Part shown: piece by piece, positions 33,001 through 41,434 of the stretch
Position numbering within the stretch: position 1 is the first letter of the stretch
Layout: every line of letters starts with the position of its first letter
From: Diplonema japonicum
Taxonomy: Eukaryota; Euglenozoa; Diplonemea; Diplonemida; Diplonemidae
Direction: 5' to 3'
Assembly (NCBI GenBank): GCA_964019335.1
Contig: OZ025678.1
Location: 496,001-560,000 of the forward strand
Length of the DNA: 64,000 bases
The notes under the pieces: model-generated
What the model was told of the DNA's origin: nothing
Seen by the model: only the letters and a program-made list of their open reading frames with translations
Database searches by the model: none
Program-made: the position numbers and the translations under genes

Positions 33001-33753
33001 TCGTTGCATGAAGCACCTGGGAACTGATCCCATAGACGATGCCTCGTGGAGGGAGCAGTGCACCCAGTTGGGTGTTGACGTAGCTATCGGGTTGCCCGCC
33101 GCCATGGTCTGCCAGGGCTACATGGACGGGTCGGCCGACATTGAGAGGGACATAAAGCTGTCCGACCTCTCCACCGAGATACAGAAGCAAGTGTCCAAAG
33201 CGATTGCACTGAGAGAGGCGCTCGACCTAGATGGTGCCAAGGCAGCACTTCGACGCAAAAAGGAGCTGGAGGCTGAGAAGGCTGCGCTCCTGACAGCAAG
33301 TACAGATGCTGAGCCACAGCCTCCACAGCTCGACCCGCGCATCCAGTGCTTTTTTGATAGATATGACGTGAGCAAAACAGGACACTGGAACATCAAAGAG
33401 GTATGTGCTCGACTCGACTGTACGAATCACTTCTACAGGCAAATAGATGCGCGAAGCACGTGGGGGGGCCTGAGACAGGCGAGGCCACTTGGGCTGTCCA
33501 GTGCAGGAAACTAGGTGTCGACCCCAAGGTAGGCTTGCCTGCTGCTGTTGTATGCCAAGGCTACGTGGACGGGTCAGCCAACATCGAGAGGGATATTAAA
33601 TTGTCGGATATTTCTTTCGAAATCCAGAAGCAGGTGTCCAAAGCCATAGCCTGTCGTGAGGCCCTCGACCTCGACAATGCAAAGGAGGCGCTCAAGAAGA
33701 AGAGAGAACTAGAGGCAGAAAAGAAGGAGATTATGGAGTGCAAGAAAAACTGA
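30047..33753 (+). CDS. Lgd-like acidic protein with four EF-hand/helix repeats
   Basis: Six exons (30047-32290, 32323-32397, 32481-32849, 32883-32963, 32996-33400, 33439-33753) give 1162 residues; introns are 32, 83, 33, 32 and 38 nt. The N-terminal half has three EEDMxDPxLLAxL-type motifs, a DM14-like helix pair (ARALEMHKKGDKPAALDAA) and a Pro/Ala-rich linker, features shared with Lgd/CC2D1 ESCRT-III partners. No C2 domain is present. The C-terminal half has four copies of about 115 residues. Each starts with an EF-hand-type loop (DVSKTGHWNLQE) and ends with a GYMDGSADIERDIKLSD segment plus Lys/Glu helices. Copy 1 lacks the calcium ligands. Possibly a calcium-responsive ESCRT adaptor (inference). 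MGNK at the start could be myristoylated. Confidence 0.8.
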
Positions 33754-33897
33754 TCGGAACAATTTACAATGTACTATTTCTCAGCCCCCCTTTTTTTTTC
33801 AGTCTAGCCCTTTGCTCCTCTATCTGCTAGCTTCAAGACTGTTTTGAGATCCTTTGTTTCCTGTTATTAAACAAACCTACAGTACACCAGCTTTAAG

Positions 33898-36508
33898 ATG
33901 GAGGAGCTGAGCTTGGAAGAGATGAAAGAGAAGTTGATGGAGCGGCTGCAGCAAGGCGGGAAGCTTGGCACACTGAAGGCGGGTATAAGGAAGTTGATGT
34001 TTCACGATTTAAGTGAAGGAGGCCAGCTAGCGGTGGGGTCGCAGAAGAGCTTGTCACAAATAGCCTTAGACACAGTGGTGTTGGAGTACTTAAAGGCGGC
34101 AAAATACCACTTTTCGACTTCTGTTTTCGTATCGGAGGCGAACCTCACGAGCAGCTCTGTCAACAAGCTGACGTTGGACGATGCGCACAAGGTGCTTGCA
34201 GACCTCGACACCACGCACGACTGCATCCGGCCCCTCTTGCAGACGTTGCTGCAGGTGCGCCGTGCTGGCTATGTGGACTCGGAGGTCCAGGCAGGCGAAC
34301 AAGACGTCTTCCGACTGGACTACAAACTGCAGCAAATCGATGAGGACTTCAAAATGCTGCGCCTGCAACAAAAAGAGCCCTCCGTCACAGAGCGCATGCG
34401 ACGCTTTGAAGAAGAGCAGCACGAAGCATCTAAGAAAACCATCGCTGAGGAAGTCGAGAGGTTCAAGCGACACGAGCTGTCACAAGTGCGGCTGGAGGAA
34501 GCCGCCAAGTACGAGAAGAAACTGGCCGAGAAGGTACGCGAGCTCTCCGAACAAGACAGGAAGATGCACCACGAAGTGCAGATGGAGAAGTATGAGCTGC
34601 AGTCGAGGCAAAGGGCCATCGAGTTTCAAGCCATGCAACTGGAGAAGGAGCGTGTGGAGTACACACAAGCACTCCAGGCACGCGAGTCTTCTATGACAAC
34701 GGTGCAGAAGGAACTTATTGCTAAGGACACTAGAATGCAGCAGCTAGACGTGCAGCTCGAGACAACACGGGCGGAGCTGAGGACGAACCGCGAGCTATGC
34801 AGCGAGCTGCAGATGAAGCAGCACCACTATACATCAGAGATTGCCAGGATGCAGAGTGAGCATGATGTAGAGCTGCAGAAACGTGCCGACGAATGGAGCA
34901 GGTGGCATAAGGAGAGGTCACAAATCATCATGGAGTTCGAAAGGAAGACCGAAGAGAGTGATCTGCTGCTGCAAAACAGGACTGAGGAGATGCGAAGAGA
35001 GTTCGAAAGCAAGAAGCGAGCAGCTAACATTGAGTTGGAAAAGGCCAAGTCACAACTGCGAGCGGAAGAGGAAAGCCTTCGTGAAAATGTCGAGAAAGAG
35101 GTAAAGGCAGGTTTCTCATGCCAAATAACAGAGTTGCAAGAGAGGCAAGCTGAGTTCTGCAGATCTATGGTGGAAGCGCAAATGAAACTGGACCAGAGGC
35201 GGCAAGAGCTTGATAAGTATGTTGACACTACTACCAACCACAAGTAACAGGGACGCAAAGCTCTTCCAACACAGGAAAGTAAAACCTCGCAAAAACGTGC
35301 GAGAGCACGTATCGCCACGTAGGATACAAAAAACACGGTTGAAAGAGACACTGCTGAATGACACCCCGGACTTGTTCCTAGAGGAAAGCAGCCCTAGCAC
35401 ACCAGGCACTGACGACATCATTCAGGTAGGTGCAATACATGGTTCTAACCTGCTACAGATCGTACGAGCGCAAAATAAAAGAAACTACCAGTTGCTCGGT
35501 GAAGCAGCGCCACTGCCCTCACCACATGTAAGACACGGGGTAGAGGCAGAATACGCACAACCTGTACCTAAACGGACCGTCAAGACACAACCACAAGAAC
35601 AGTATTTGCCCAGGCAGGTGTCTGAGAAGCCGGAAGAGTACCAGGCACGGCTGCAGCCAGAGGTGCAGTACCCACAGCAACAACCACTCGCGCAAGAAAG
35701 GAGCCATCCAAAGCAACAACATCAGCGCCAAGACGGCTATCGTCGGACTCCGTCACCTCGCCAACGGCAGCAAGAGCCTTTTTACCAGCAGCAAGAAAAG
35801 CAGCCACAACAGCAGCCCTCGCAAGACGATGTTCCCTTGCCTGCCTCCATAGTGTACAAGGGACCTACATCGCCACCACCTACTCCTGCCGAAACCGAGG
35901 GTTCCATTCCGGCCTCTGCACCTGCTTCGATGCCAGTCTCTGCTTCCGCATCACCGCGTTCACAGCACCCACACGATGCTCCCCACGCTGATAAAGAAGT
36001 TCCCGAGGCTACTAACATTCCTTCTTCCAACTCGTCCCCATCTCCTCCCTCTCCTTCACCCGTGTTGCCCCCCACGGAAGATGAAGCAAAGGGAAGGATG
36101 GAGGCTATCAATTTAGAGCTCAGTGAAGTAACTCTAATATGTCAACAGTTCACGCAACAACGTCTCGTTATCGAAGAGGCGCAGTCACGGGTGGGACTTT
36201 GCACCGAGTGGACAATAAAGATGTTTGAGCTGTGTGAGCCTCTTGAGGTGCACAGGAGGGGGATGCTCGTGTGTGAAGGGGACGCTTTGCGCAGCAAACT
36301 AAGTGCGCAGCAGAAGGAAGAACACGCCGCTTTCCCCAACGCCCAGCTGGAGATGATGAAAAGGGTTGCAGAGGCAAAGGCAAAAAGAGAAGAAATAGAT
36401 CGCGCGCGACGCGAAGCGGAGATTGAAGAAGAGGAAAGCGTTGAGCTGGAGCCCTTCCAGGAATCCAGCTCGGAGTCAGGAGCCAGCGAGAACAAGTGGG
36501 TGTTCTAG
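33898..36508 (+). CDS. OFD1-like centriolar/basal-body protein
   Basis: Two exons (33898-35216, 35251-36508; intron 34 nt) give 858 residues, or 847 if the in-frame 33-nt candidate intron at 35426-35458 is also removed. The N-terminus matches OFD1/FOPNL: a helix MKEKLMERLQQGGKLGTLKA, then a LisH motif (LEYLKAAKYHFSTSVFVSEA, about residues 64-83), then LDYKLQQIDEDF. About 300 residues of coiled coil follow. The second exon is Gln/Pro-rich and disordered, with a final helical region. OFD1 caps the distal centriole and is needed for cilium formation, so this suggests a flagellated stage. OFD1-family sequences diverge fast, so orthology is likely but not certain. Confidence 0.8.
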
Positions 36509-36637
36509 GGGGCACAAAACTCAAGGTGATTCTTATTGCTGATAGAAAGTTTAGTTTAGATATTAGAGCTGTGTTTTTTCTTTCTCTTTCCCTGTTGTTC
36601 CCCCTCGCCTCCCTACTTCACAACCAGAAACGACTCC

Positions 36638-37420
36638 ATGAGTGACATTGTGTTGTACGAAAAGTGTAACGGCGTGGCAACCATCACGCTGAACAGGCCT
36701 GACAGAATGAATGCATTGTCGGCAGAGATGAGGGCGCAGATCAAGAAGGCCTTCGCTAAAGCGAAGGAAGATCAGGAAGTGGGTGCTATTGTGCTAACTG
36801 CGAGGGGAAAGGCCTTCACGGCAGGCTTGGATCTAATGGAACTGGCCAGCGGAAAAAGTGACAACAAAGCTGCTGTGAGTGATAATATGCTTCAGAACTC
36901 TGTTGGGAAGACAGGCAAGCCTGTTATATGCGGCGTGAACGGGTTTGCGATCACTGGGGGCTTTGAGCTCGCCCTGATGGCAGACTTCCTTATCGCGTCT
37001 GTGAACGCTAAGTTCGCCGACACACATGCTCAAGTAGGGATCGTGCCCGGGTGGGGGTTGTCGCAGAAATTCCCTCGTCTTGTGGGACTGAACCGAGCGA
37101 AGGAGATCTCGTTTACAGGAAGGTTCGTCGATGCGGAAGAAGCCCTGAGGATAGGCCTTGTCAACAGAGTCGTCCCCGAAGGTGACCTTGGCCGCGTGTG
37201 CCAGCTGCTGGCTGAAGATATCGTCAGTGCCGATGCCAGGACCCTGTCCACGATCAAGAAGATCACCGACGAAGGATACTTCACCACCCTACGCGAGGGT
37301 TTGCGTATCGAGGCCGAAGCCAACGAGAAGCACATGGAAACCACCACACCCAAGTTCCTCGGGGAGAGGCGCAAGATCGTGATGGCCAGGAACCGACGCA
37401 AAAAGAATGCCAAGCTGTGA
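36638..37420 (+). CDS. Enoyl-CoA hydratase/isomerase family protein, peroxisomal
   Basis: A 260-residue crotonase-fold protein, standard length. The oxyanion-hole segments are AGLDLME (61-67) and NGFAITGGFELALMAD (101-116). The first catalytic glutamate of hydratases is kept at E110, but the position of the second is H130 (FADTHAQVGIVPGWGLSQ). This variant string is typical of a bacterial-like subgroup that includes actinobacterial EchA6-type proteins, some of which bind acyl-CoA without hydrating it. The last three residues, AKL, are a textbook PTS1, so import into peroxisomes (or glycosome-like organelles) is expected. Single exon. Fatty-acid metabolism is likely; hydratase activity is doubtful. 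Confidence 0.9.
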   Translation: MSDIVLYEKCNGVATITLNRPDRMNALSAEMRAQIKKAFAKAKEDQEVGAIVLTARGKAFTAGLDLMELASGKSDNKAAVSDNMLQNSVGKTGKPVICGVNGFAITGGFELALMADFLIASVNAKFADTHAQVGIVPGWGLSQKFPRLVGLNRAKEISFTGRFVDAEEALRIGLVNRVVPEGDLGRVCQLLAEDIVSADARTLSTIKKITDEGYFTTLREGLRIEAEANEKHMETTTPKFLGERRKIVMARNRRKKNAKL

Positions 37421-37445
37421 TGACCCATCTCCGTGATCCCTCCCT

Positions 37446-37580
37446 TTTCTTTTGTTACACATATTTATCTATCAAAAAATGATTTTATAACTATTTGCAA
37501 CTTGTGCCGAGCAAAAAGCTTTCGCAGCTTTTTTAAAAACCTTTTTTGCTCGTGCGAAAAACAAAGACATATAGTCATAA
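37446..37580 (+). repeat. Foldback/MITE-like element, full copy
   Basis: Same family as 19926-20079. Left arm TTATAACTATTTGCAACTTG then TGCCGAGCAAAAA, right arm TTTTTTGCTCGTGCG then CATATAGTCATAA. The centre has a second short palindrome, AAAGCTTTCGCAGCTTTT. It abuts the LINE tail at 37591. Confidence 0.75.
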
Positions 37581-37590
37581 ATATTTATTA

Positions 37591-37679
37591 GGGAACGACC
37601 CCAAAAGGGGAGCATCATAGGTAGGCACGCCACCGCGGCGGGCCGTTGCTAACCACTTCGTTCCTATCATAGTGAATTT
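37591..37679 (+). mobile_element. Solo LINE 3' tail (severely 5'-truncated copy)
   Basis: About 89 bp, nearly identical to 39668-39750 (a few substitutions and one small indel). It starts GGGAACGACCCC, has the CCCC-AAAA-GGGG hairpin, and ends ACTTCGTTCC then a T-rich run. GGAACGA and TCGTTCC at the two ends are complementary. Only the 3' end of the element is present, as expected from abortive target-primed reverse transcription. Confidence 0.8.
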
Positions 37680-38107
37680 ATTTTTTTTTAATAACCGCTC
37701 TTTCTTTTGCTGGGCCATCTTTTTATTCTTGAGCAAATACCATCTCAAGAAAGAAAGAAGAAGTGCATGACCAACTTGTTCGGATGAGAACAAGGGGGGC
37801 ACGTCTCACAAAAACTTCCTTTAAGTAACTCATATGTTGTGTAAAACAGGGGGATCGCATTTGGCTTCGGCAAAATAAAAGGATGCCCCCCCTCCCCCCC
37901 CTACCGCGAGGAAACGGGCGCCATGTCTGAAAGGTGATGCCGCACAGGTTAGAACTCACTCCAATGTATCGTTTGACTACAAACACCCCCACCCCTTGTA
38001 CTTTATGGTACACTTGGAGCGTTGTTCGATTTGTCACTTTGGCGTTAAAAGATCAAATTTTGCTTCCCTGTTCGTATATTTTGTTTCTCTGAGTAAACTT
38101 ATTTTCG

Positions 38108-39328
38108 ATGTTTTACAATAATCACACGCATCAAAGTACGATGTTTGTGCGAAGGGTGAGCACTGCACTCGCGAACTGCGAAGATGATGAAGCTGCGGCA
38201 TCTGCTTTCGACATGTTAACAGTCGACGAGAGGCAAGGGGACGCAGCGAGGATAATATTTGGGGTAAAAAAGAGTACCGATGTGGTGCTTAAGGACGTGC
38301 GTGCCTGGTCGAGCAAGGTACTGGCGGTGATACGAGATATGAACAAGACACTCTCCCAGATCTCTCTGAATGACGAGTTCGACGACCTGATCGGCCGCAG
38401 ATTAGAAGCTTATCGTGAAGCAGTTGAAAAGATTGAGTCTGCGGACAAGGCATCCCGAGGCACGTACATGGACGCATTGAAACAACTCGCCTTGCTTCAC
38501 TCGCGCAGCGGCATCATCGTGGTCGGAGAGAGGTACAGAGAATCCTTTGAACACACATCTATCATTCCGAGCGACATTCCCAGCGAAATTGTTGATGGTG
38601 ACAGGTGTTTTAACTTTGTTGTGCAAGAGGAACCTCAAGGTTCAGGAACCTTCCACCGTGCCAGTGGGGAAGCAGCTTGCATCTACAAATCATTTTCACG
38701 AACAAAGAACTGTACCCTGACGGTGAAATCCCACAGCAAGGAGCACTGCGAAACAACATGTTCATGCAAATACCTAATACGTGTGCTGGACGAGGAATGC
38801 CCACCCGGACAGGAGGACACCTCGATGCTTCTGCAATGGTGTCATACAAACCAGTTGGCGACTTCTTTCAAGCAAGCGATGCTGTACTTCATACAAGTAA
38901 CAATGGCAGTGAGCGTGGCGCACAAGACTGGTTTGGAACAAAACACCCAAACCGATAGTGTGATGCTTGTCGACTCCTGCGAGAATGTGATGTGCGGTGA
39001 CATGGAAACAGCATATACTGAAGCCCAGCAGCTCATCGTGCTCTTAAAGTGTCTCACAGCTCATTGCAGTGACATAGACAAGGGGGAGAGAGACGATGTG
39101 AGGGATCTGCTGGCCGACATGGAAGGCATGTCCAGCAGCAGCGTCATGAAGCATGCTGTGGTGCAGAAGTACTTGCATCTCGTCACGTGCCCGACCTTCC
39201 CGACCCCTTCCGAAGGTTCAAAACCAGCTGACACACAACGTGTTGCTGCAGCACCGGCCCTGAGTCTTACAGCCTTCGTCCGGCAGATCATACTCTCATC
39301 ATGGGGGTACCAGTACGTGAAAGCATAG
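38108..39328 (+). CDS. Probable pseudokinase
   Basis: A 406-residue single-exon protein. The N-terminal half is helical with no recognised domain. The middle reads like the hinge and C-lobe of a degenerate protein kinase: LIRVLDEECPPGQ...LLQWCHTNQLATSF, then AMLYFIQVTMAVSVAHKTGL, then QTDSVMLVDSCENVMCGD. The last string sits where HRDLKPENVLL...NVKLGD would be, but the catalytic Asp is missing. No glycine-rich loop or VAIK lysine is obvious. Such proteins act as scaffolds. The first ATG (38108) and one at 38141 are both possible starts. The match is by eye and moderate. Confidence 0.55.
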   Translation: MFYNNHTHQSTMFVRRVSTALANCEDDEAAASAFDMLTVDERQGDAARIIFGVKKSTDVVLKDVRAWSSKVLAVIRDMNKTLSQISLNDEFDDLIGRRLEAYREAVEKIESADKASRGTYMDALKQLALLHSRSGIIVVGERYRESFEHTSIIPSDIPSEIVDGDRCFNFVVQEEPQGSGTFHRASGEAACIYKSFSRTKNCTLTVKSHSKEHCETTCSCKYLIRVLDEECPPGQEDTSMLLQWCHTNQLATSFKQAMLYFIQVTMAVSVAHKTGLEQNTQTDSVMLVDSCENVMCGDMETAYTEAQQLIVLLKCLTAHCSDIDKGERDDVRDLLADMEGMSSSSVMKHAVVQKYLHLVTCPTFPTPSEGSKPADTQRVAAAPALSLTAFVRQIILSSWGYQYVKA

Positions 39329-39358
39329 CCGGTAATCCTCCACTGATTTTTTTCGGAT

Positions 39359-39451
39359 GCACCCCATCCCGATTTGGGAAGTTAAGCACCAGCAGGCCAG
39401 GTTAGTACTGCGGTGAGTGATCACGTGGGAAGCCCCAGTGCTGTATCCTCC
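39359..39451 (+). pseudogene. 5S rRNA-derived segment, 5'-truncated
   Basis: The segment contains the diagnostic eukaryotic 5S core: GCACCCCATCCCG, GGGAAGTTAAGCACC, GGTTAGTACTG, GATCACGTGGGAAGCCC and the 3' end GTGCTGTATCCTCC. The internal control region (A box to C box) is complete. The first 25 or so bases are missing or scrambled: the 5' strand of helix I that should pair with GTATCCTCC is absent. It begins about 30 bp after the stop of the upstream gene and passes directly into LINE-derived sequence. So it is a retroposon head or a fused pseudogene rather than a working 5S gene. Confidence 0.85.
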
Positions 39452-39750
39452 AAACTTTTAAGAGGAGACGCGCTTTTCCGGCGCAGTCATGCAAGAACGT
39501 GAGATCACTACGATCCATTGGCCGCGACCACGTCGTTGGCTTTGATAGGAGGGCCCTGTTTGCATCGGGGCTGACGGCGACCAAGCTGAAAGGACTGAGA
39601 GAAAAGATTACCGAAAGGAAAGGATTAGAAGATATAAACGACACGCTAGGCACTACGGTGGGTAGCAGGGAACGACCCCAAAAGGGGAGCATAAGGTAGG
39701 CACGCCACCACGGCGGGCCGTTGCTAACCACTTCGTTCCTACCATAGTGA
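39359..39750 (+). mobile_element. 5S rRNA-LINE chimeric retroposon (SINE3-like)
   Basis: 5S-like head (39359-39451), then LINE 3' sequence (39452-39750). The coding part at 39499-39640 translates to a match of the LINE ORF2 C-terminus at 26160-26290: SL-x2-IG-x5-GF-x-RR-x2-FAS-x2-TA-x-KL in both. The last 83 bp are the family tail with the GGAACGA/CCCCAAAAGGGG hairpin, also seen alone at 37591-37679. A Pol III 5S head with a LINE tail is the architecture of SINE3-class elements; a one-off template switch is the alternative. Confidence 0.75.
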
Positions 39751-40127
39751 TTTTTTTTTTTTTTTTTTTTCAGAGCAGAAATTAGTGATTTCTGCTTCCG
39801 TTTTTTGAACGTTTCCTTAGAAGCTAATTAAGTTGCAGTTTCAGAAATTAAAAAAAGAAAGAAAGAAAGGGGGGTTTTGGAATGGGGGAAGAAAAAGCAT
39901 GTGGCACGAAAACATTGAAAGAATGTTGGAGGAAGGTTGTTTCACAAACCTCGTGGCCAAAAAGAAAAATACTTCTCTCGTCCTTTAAGAACTGCGAATT
40001 TCTCTACTAATTATTTTTATTATGTTCTCGCCAGATACTGTCTATCTCACGAACCAGACAGCAACTGCAGCACCGTGACCTTGACTGTGACCGATAAGCG
40101 TGAATTGCTAACGTTAGGCACCCGCCG

Positions 40128-40211
40128 GCACACCGCAAATTTATCAAAAAAATACTTTTTCGCTAAGTGTCCCGAAAGAAAAGGTTTTTTTTTGATAAAG
40201 CTTCGGTGTGC
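40128..40211. repeat. Foldback hairpin
   Basis: Arms GCACACCGCAAATTTATC plus A run, and T run plus GATAAAGCTTCGGTGTGC, are complementary over about 25 bp with two or three mismatches, and enclose about 33 nt. No coding content. Possibly a small foldback element or an RNA hairpin. Confidence 0.6.
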
Positions 40212-40458
40212 GGGGTGGGCTCACCGGGGAAAAAAAAAAAAAGGAAATGGATGATATCAAACCTCATCCAGCTATGGCTTCGATTTTACTTACTTTTTTT
40301 AATTTTATTTTTTCATTTTTTTTTTTTGTGAAAAGAAATGTCGCCACATACACGGAAAGGGAAAAAAAAAAAAAAAAAAAGAAAAAAAGAAAAAAAAGGG
40401 GGGGAAAACGCCCACCAGCGGGAGAACAAAAAAAAGAAAAAAAGGGGGGTAAAAAAAA

Positions 40459-41434
40459 ATGAAACTGTTAGACATCGACGAGTTCGCCTACCTAAATGGC
40501 ATACTGGATAAGATACAAGGCGCGGGGATGACGGTGGTGGGGAGGGTCGAGGCGTATAGCTGTAAGAGGGTAACACAGGACAAAAGACTTGCTAGGAAGA
40601 TACAAGACTTGCAGGAGAAAGCATGCTTATCCCCACAGTGCGTGGGTCCTCTGGACGCAACCATGGTGGAAGCCGACGAGGAAGGGGATTTTTGTTTAGG
40701 AGCACCACTGGCAGTACCTAGCTATTCCGCAGGCTCTACTGAATGCCTCTTGGACCCCGAGTCAGCAGAGGACAGGGACGCTTTGGTGAACCTGGTAGGG
40801 ACCCTGAATGTCTCTTTTTCCGACTACGATTTTACGTATGAGTTTTGCTGTTTCCTTTTTTAACCCCCCTCACAGTGATGTCCCAGCTTCGTACTTTTCA
40901 AAGGAAACACCTTCATCAGTGCATGCTTTGGTGTCAAGCAGATTAATGGGCACTGGGGAGGGTTTGGGGTCGGTAGGTGTGACGAATTTTGAAGCAATGC
41001 TGTGGAAGGAGATAGACCAGGTATGAGAGAGGGGAAGGTTTTTTTTTTTTTTTTTTTAAAAAAAAAAGGTGGTTGGGTTGAATGGTAGCGAATTCTACTC
41101 CTTTAACCCCCCTTCGTCCCGTTCGCCAATAGAGGCGTCGTGGTCACACTTCCTGTTTATTCAAAACAGGAGGGCGGAGGTTAATAAGTTGATCTTCTTG
41201 ACCCTCTCAGGCGTGGCGCCCGAGGATGAGGATATGCGCTCCATCGATGAGTTCCCTCCGTCCGCGAGCAACACTTACATGTTCACTGCCCCTACCTCCC
41301 CTCACGCCACCGCTAGCAACGGACGGGTGTCCAGTGTGAACTCTCTCCACAATCTTGATATTTCGTCTGATAATGAGGCATCCTTTCAACCTTCACAAGG
41401 GCAAGGGCAATTGCTATGCACTGTGGAACAGTAG
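40459..41434 (+). CDS. MAF1: MAF1, repressor of RNA polymerase III
   Basis: Three exons (40459-40835, 40876-41020, 41069-41434; introns 40 and 48 nt) give 295 residues. The start MKLLDIDEFAYLN...VVGRVEAYSCKRV matches the Maf1 A-box. Exon 1 into exon 2 gives LVNLVGTLNVSFSDYDFT then DVPASYFSKE, the Maf1 B region. MLWKEIDQV then FYSFNP and WSHFLFIQNRRAEVNKLIFL give the C region. Maf1 binds Pol III and shuts down tRNA and 5S transcription under stress. The acceptor of intron 2 is an A run (AAAAAG), unusual beside the pyrimidine-rich others. The C-terminus is Ser-rich, with likely phosphosites. Confidence 0.92.

Larger units (their letters stand above)
37421..38107. other. Spacer with foldback element and LINE tail
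   Basis: Holds the foldback element at 37446-37580 and a solo LINE tail at 37591-37679. Beyond these I see only unassigned DNA. A stretch near 37780-37830 weakly resembles 100-150. Confidence 0.6.
39329..40458. other. Spacer with 5S-LINE chimera and a foldback hairpin
   Basis: The 5S-like segment (39359-39451), the LINE tail (39452-39750) and a hairpin (40128-40211) account for the ordered sequence. The rest is A-, T- and G-runs with no supported gene. Confidence 0.6.

Noticed and set aside
39899-39990. 29-codon ORF after the 5S-LINE chimera
   Set aside because: Short, Lys-rich, with no composition contrast to the surrounding spacer.
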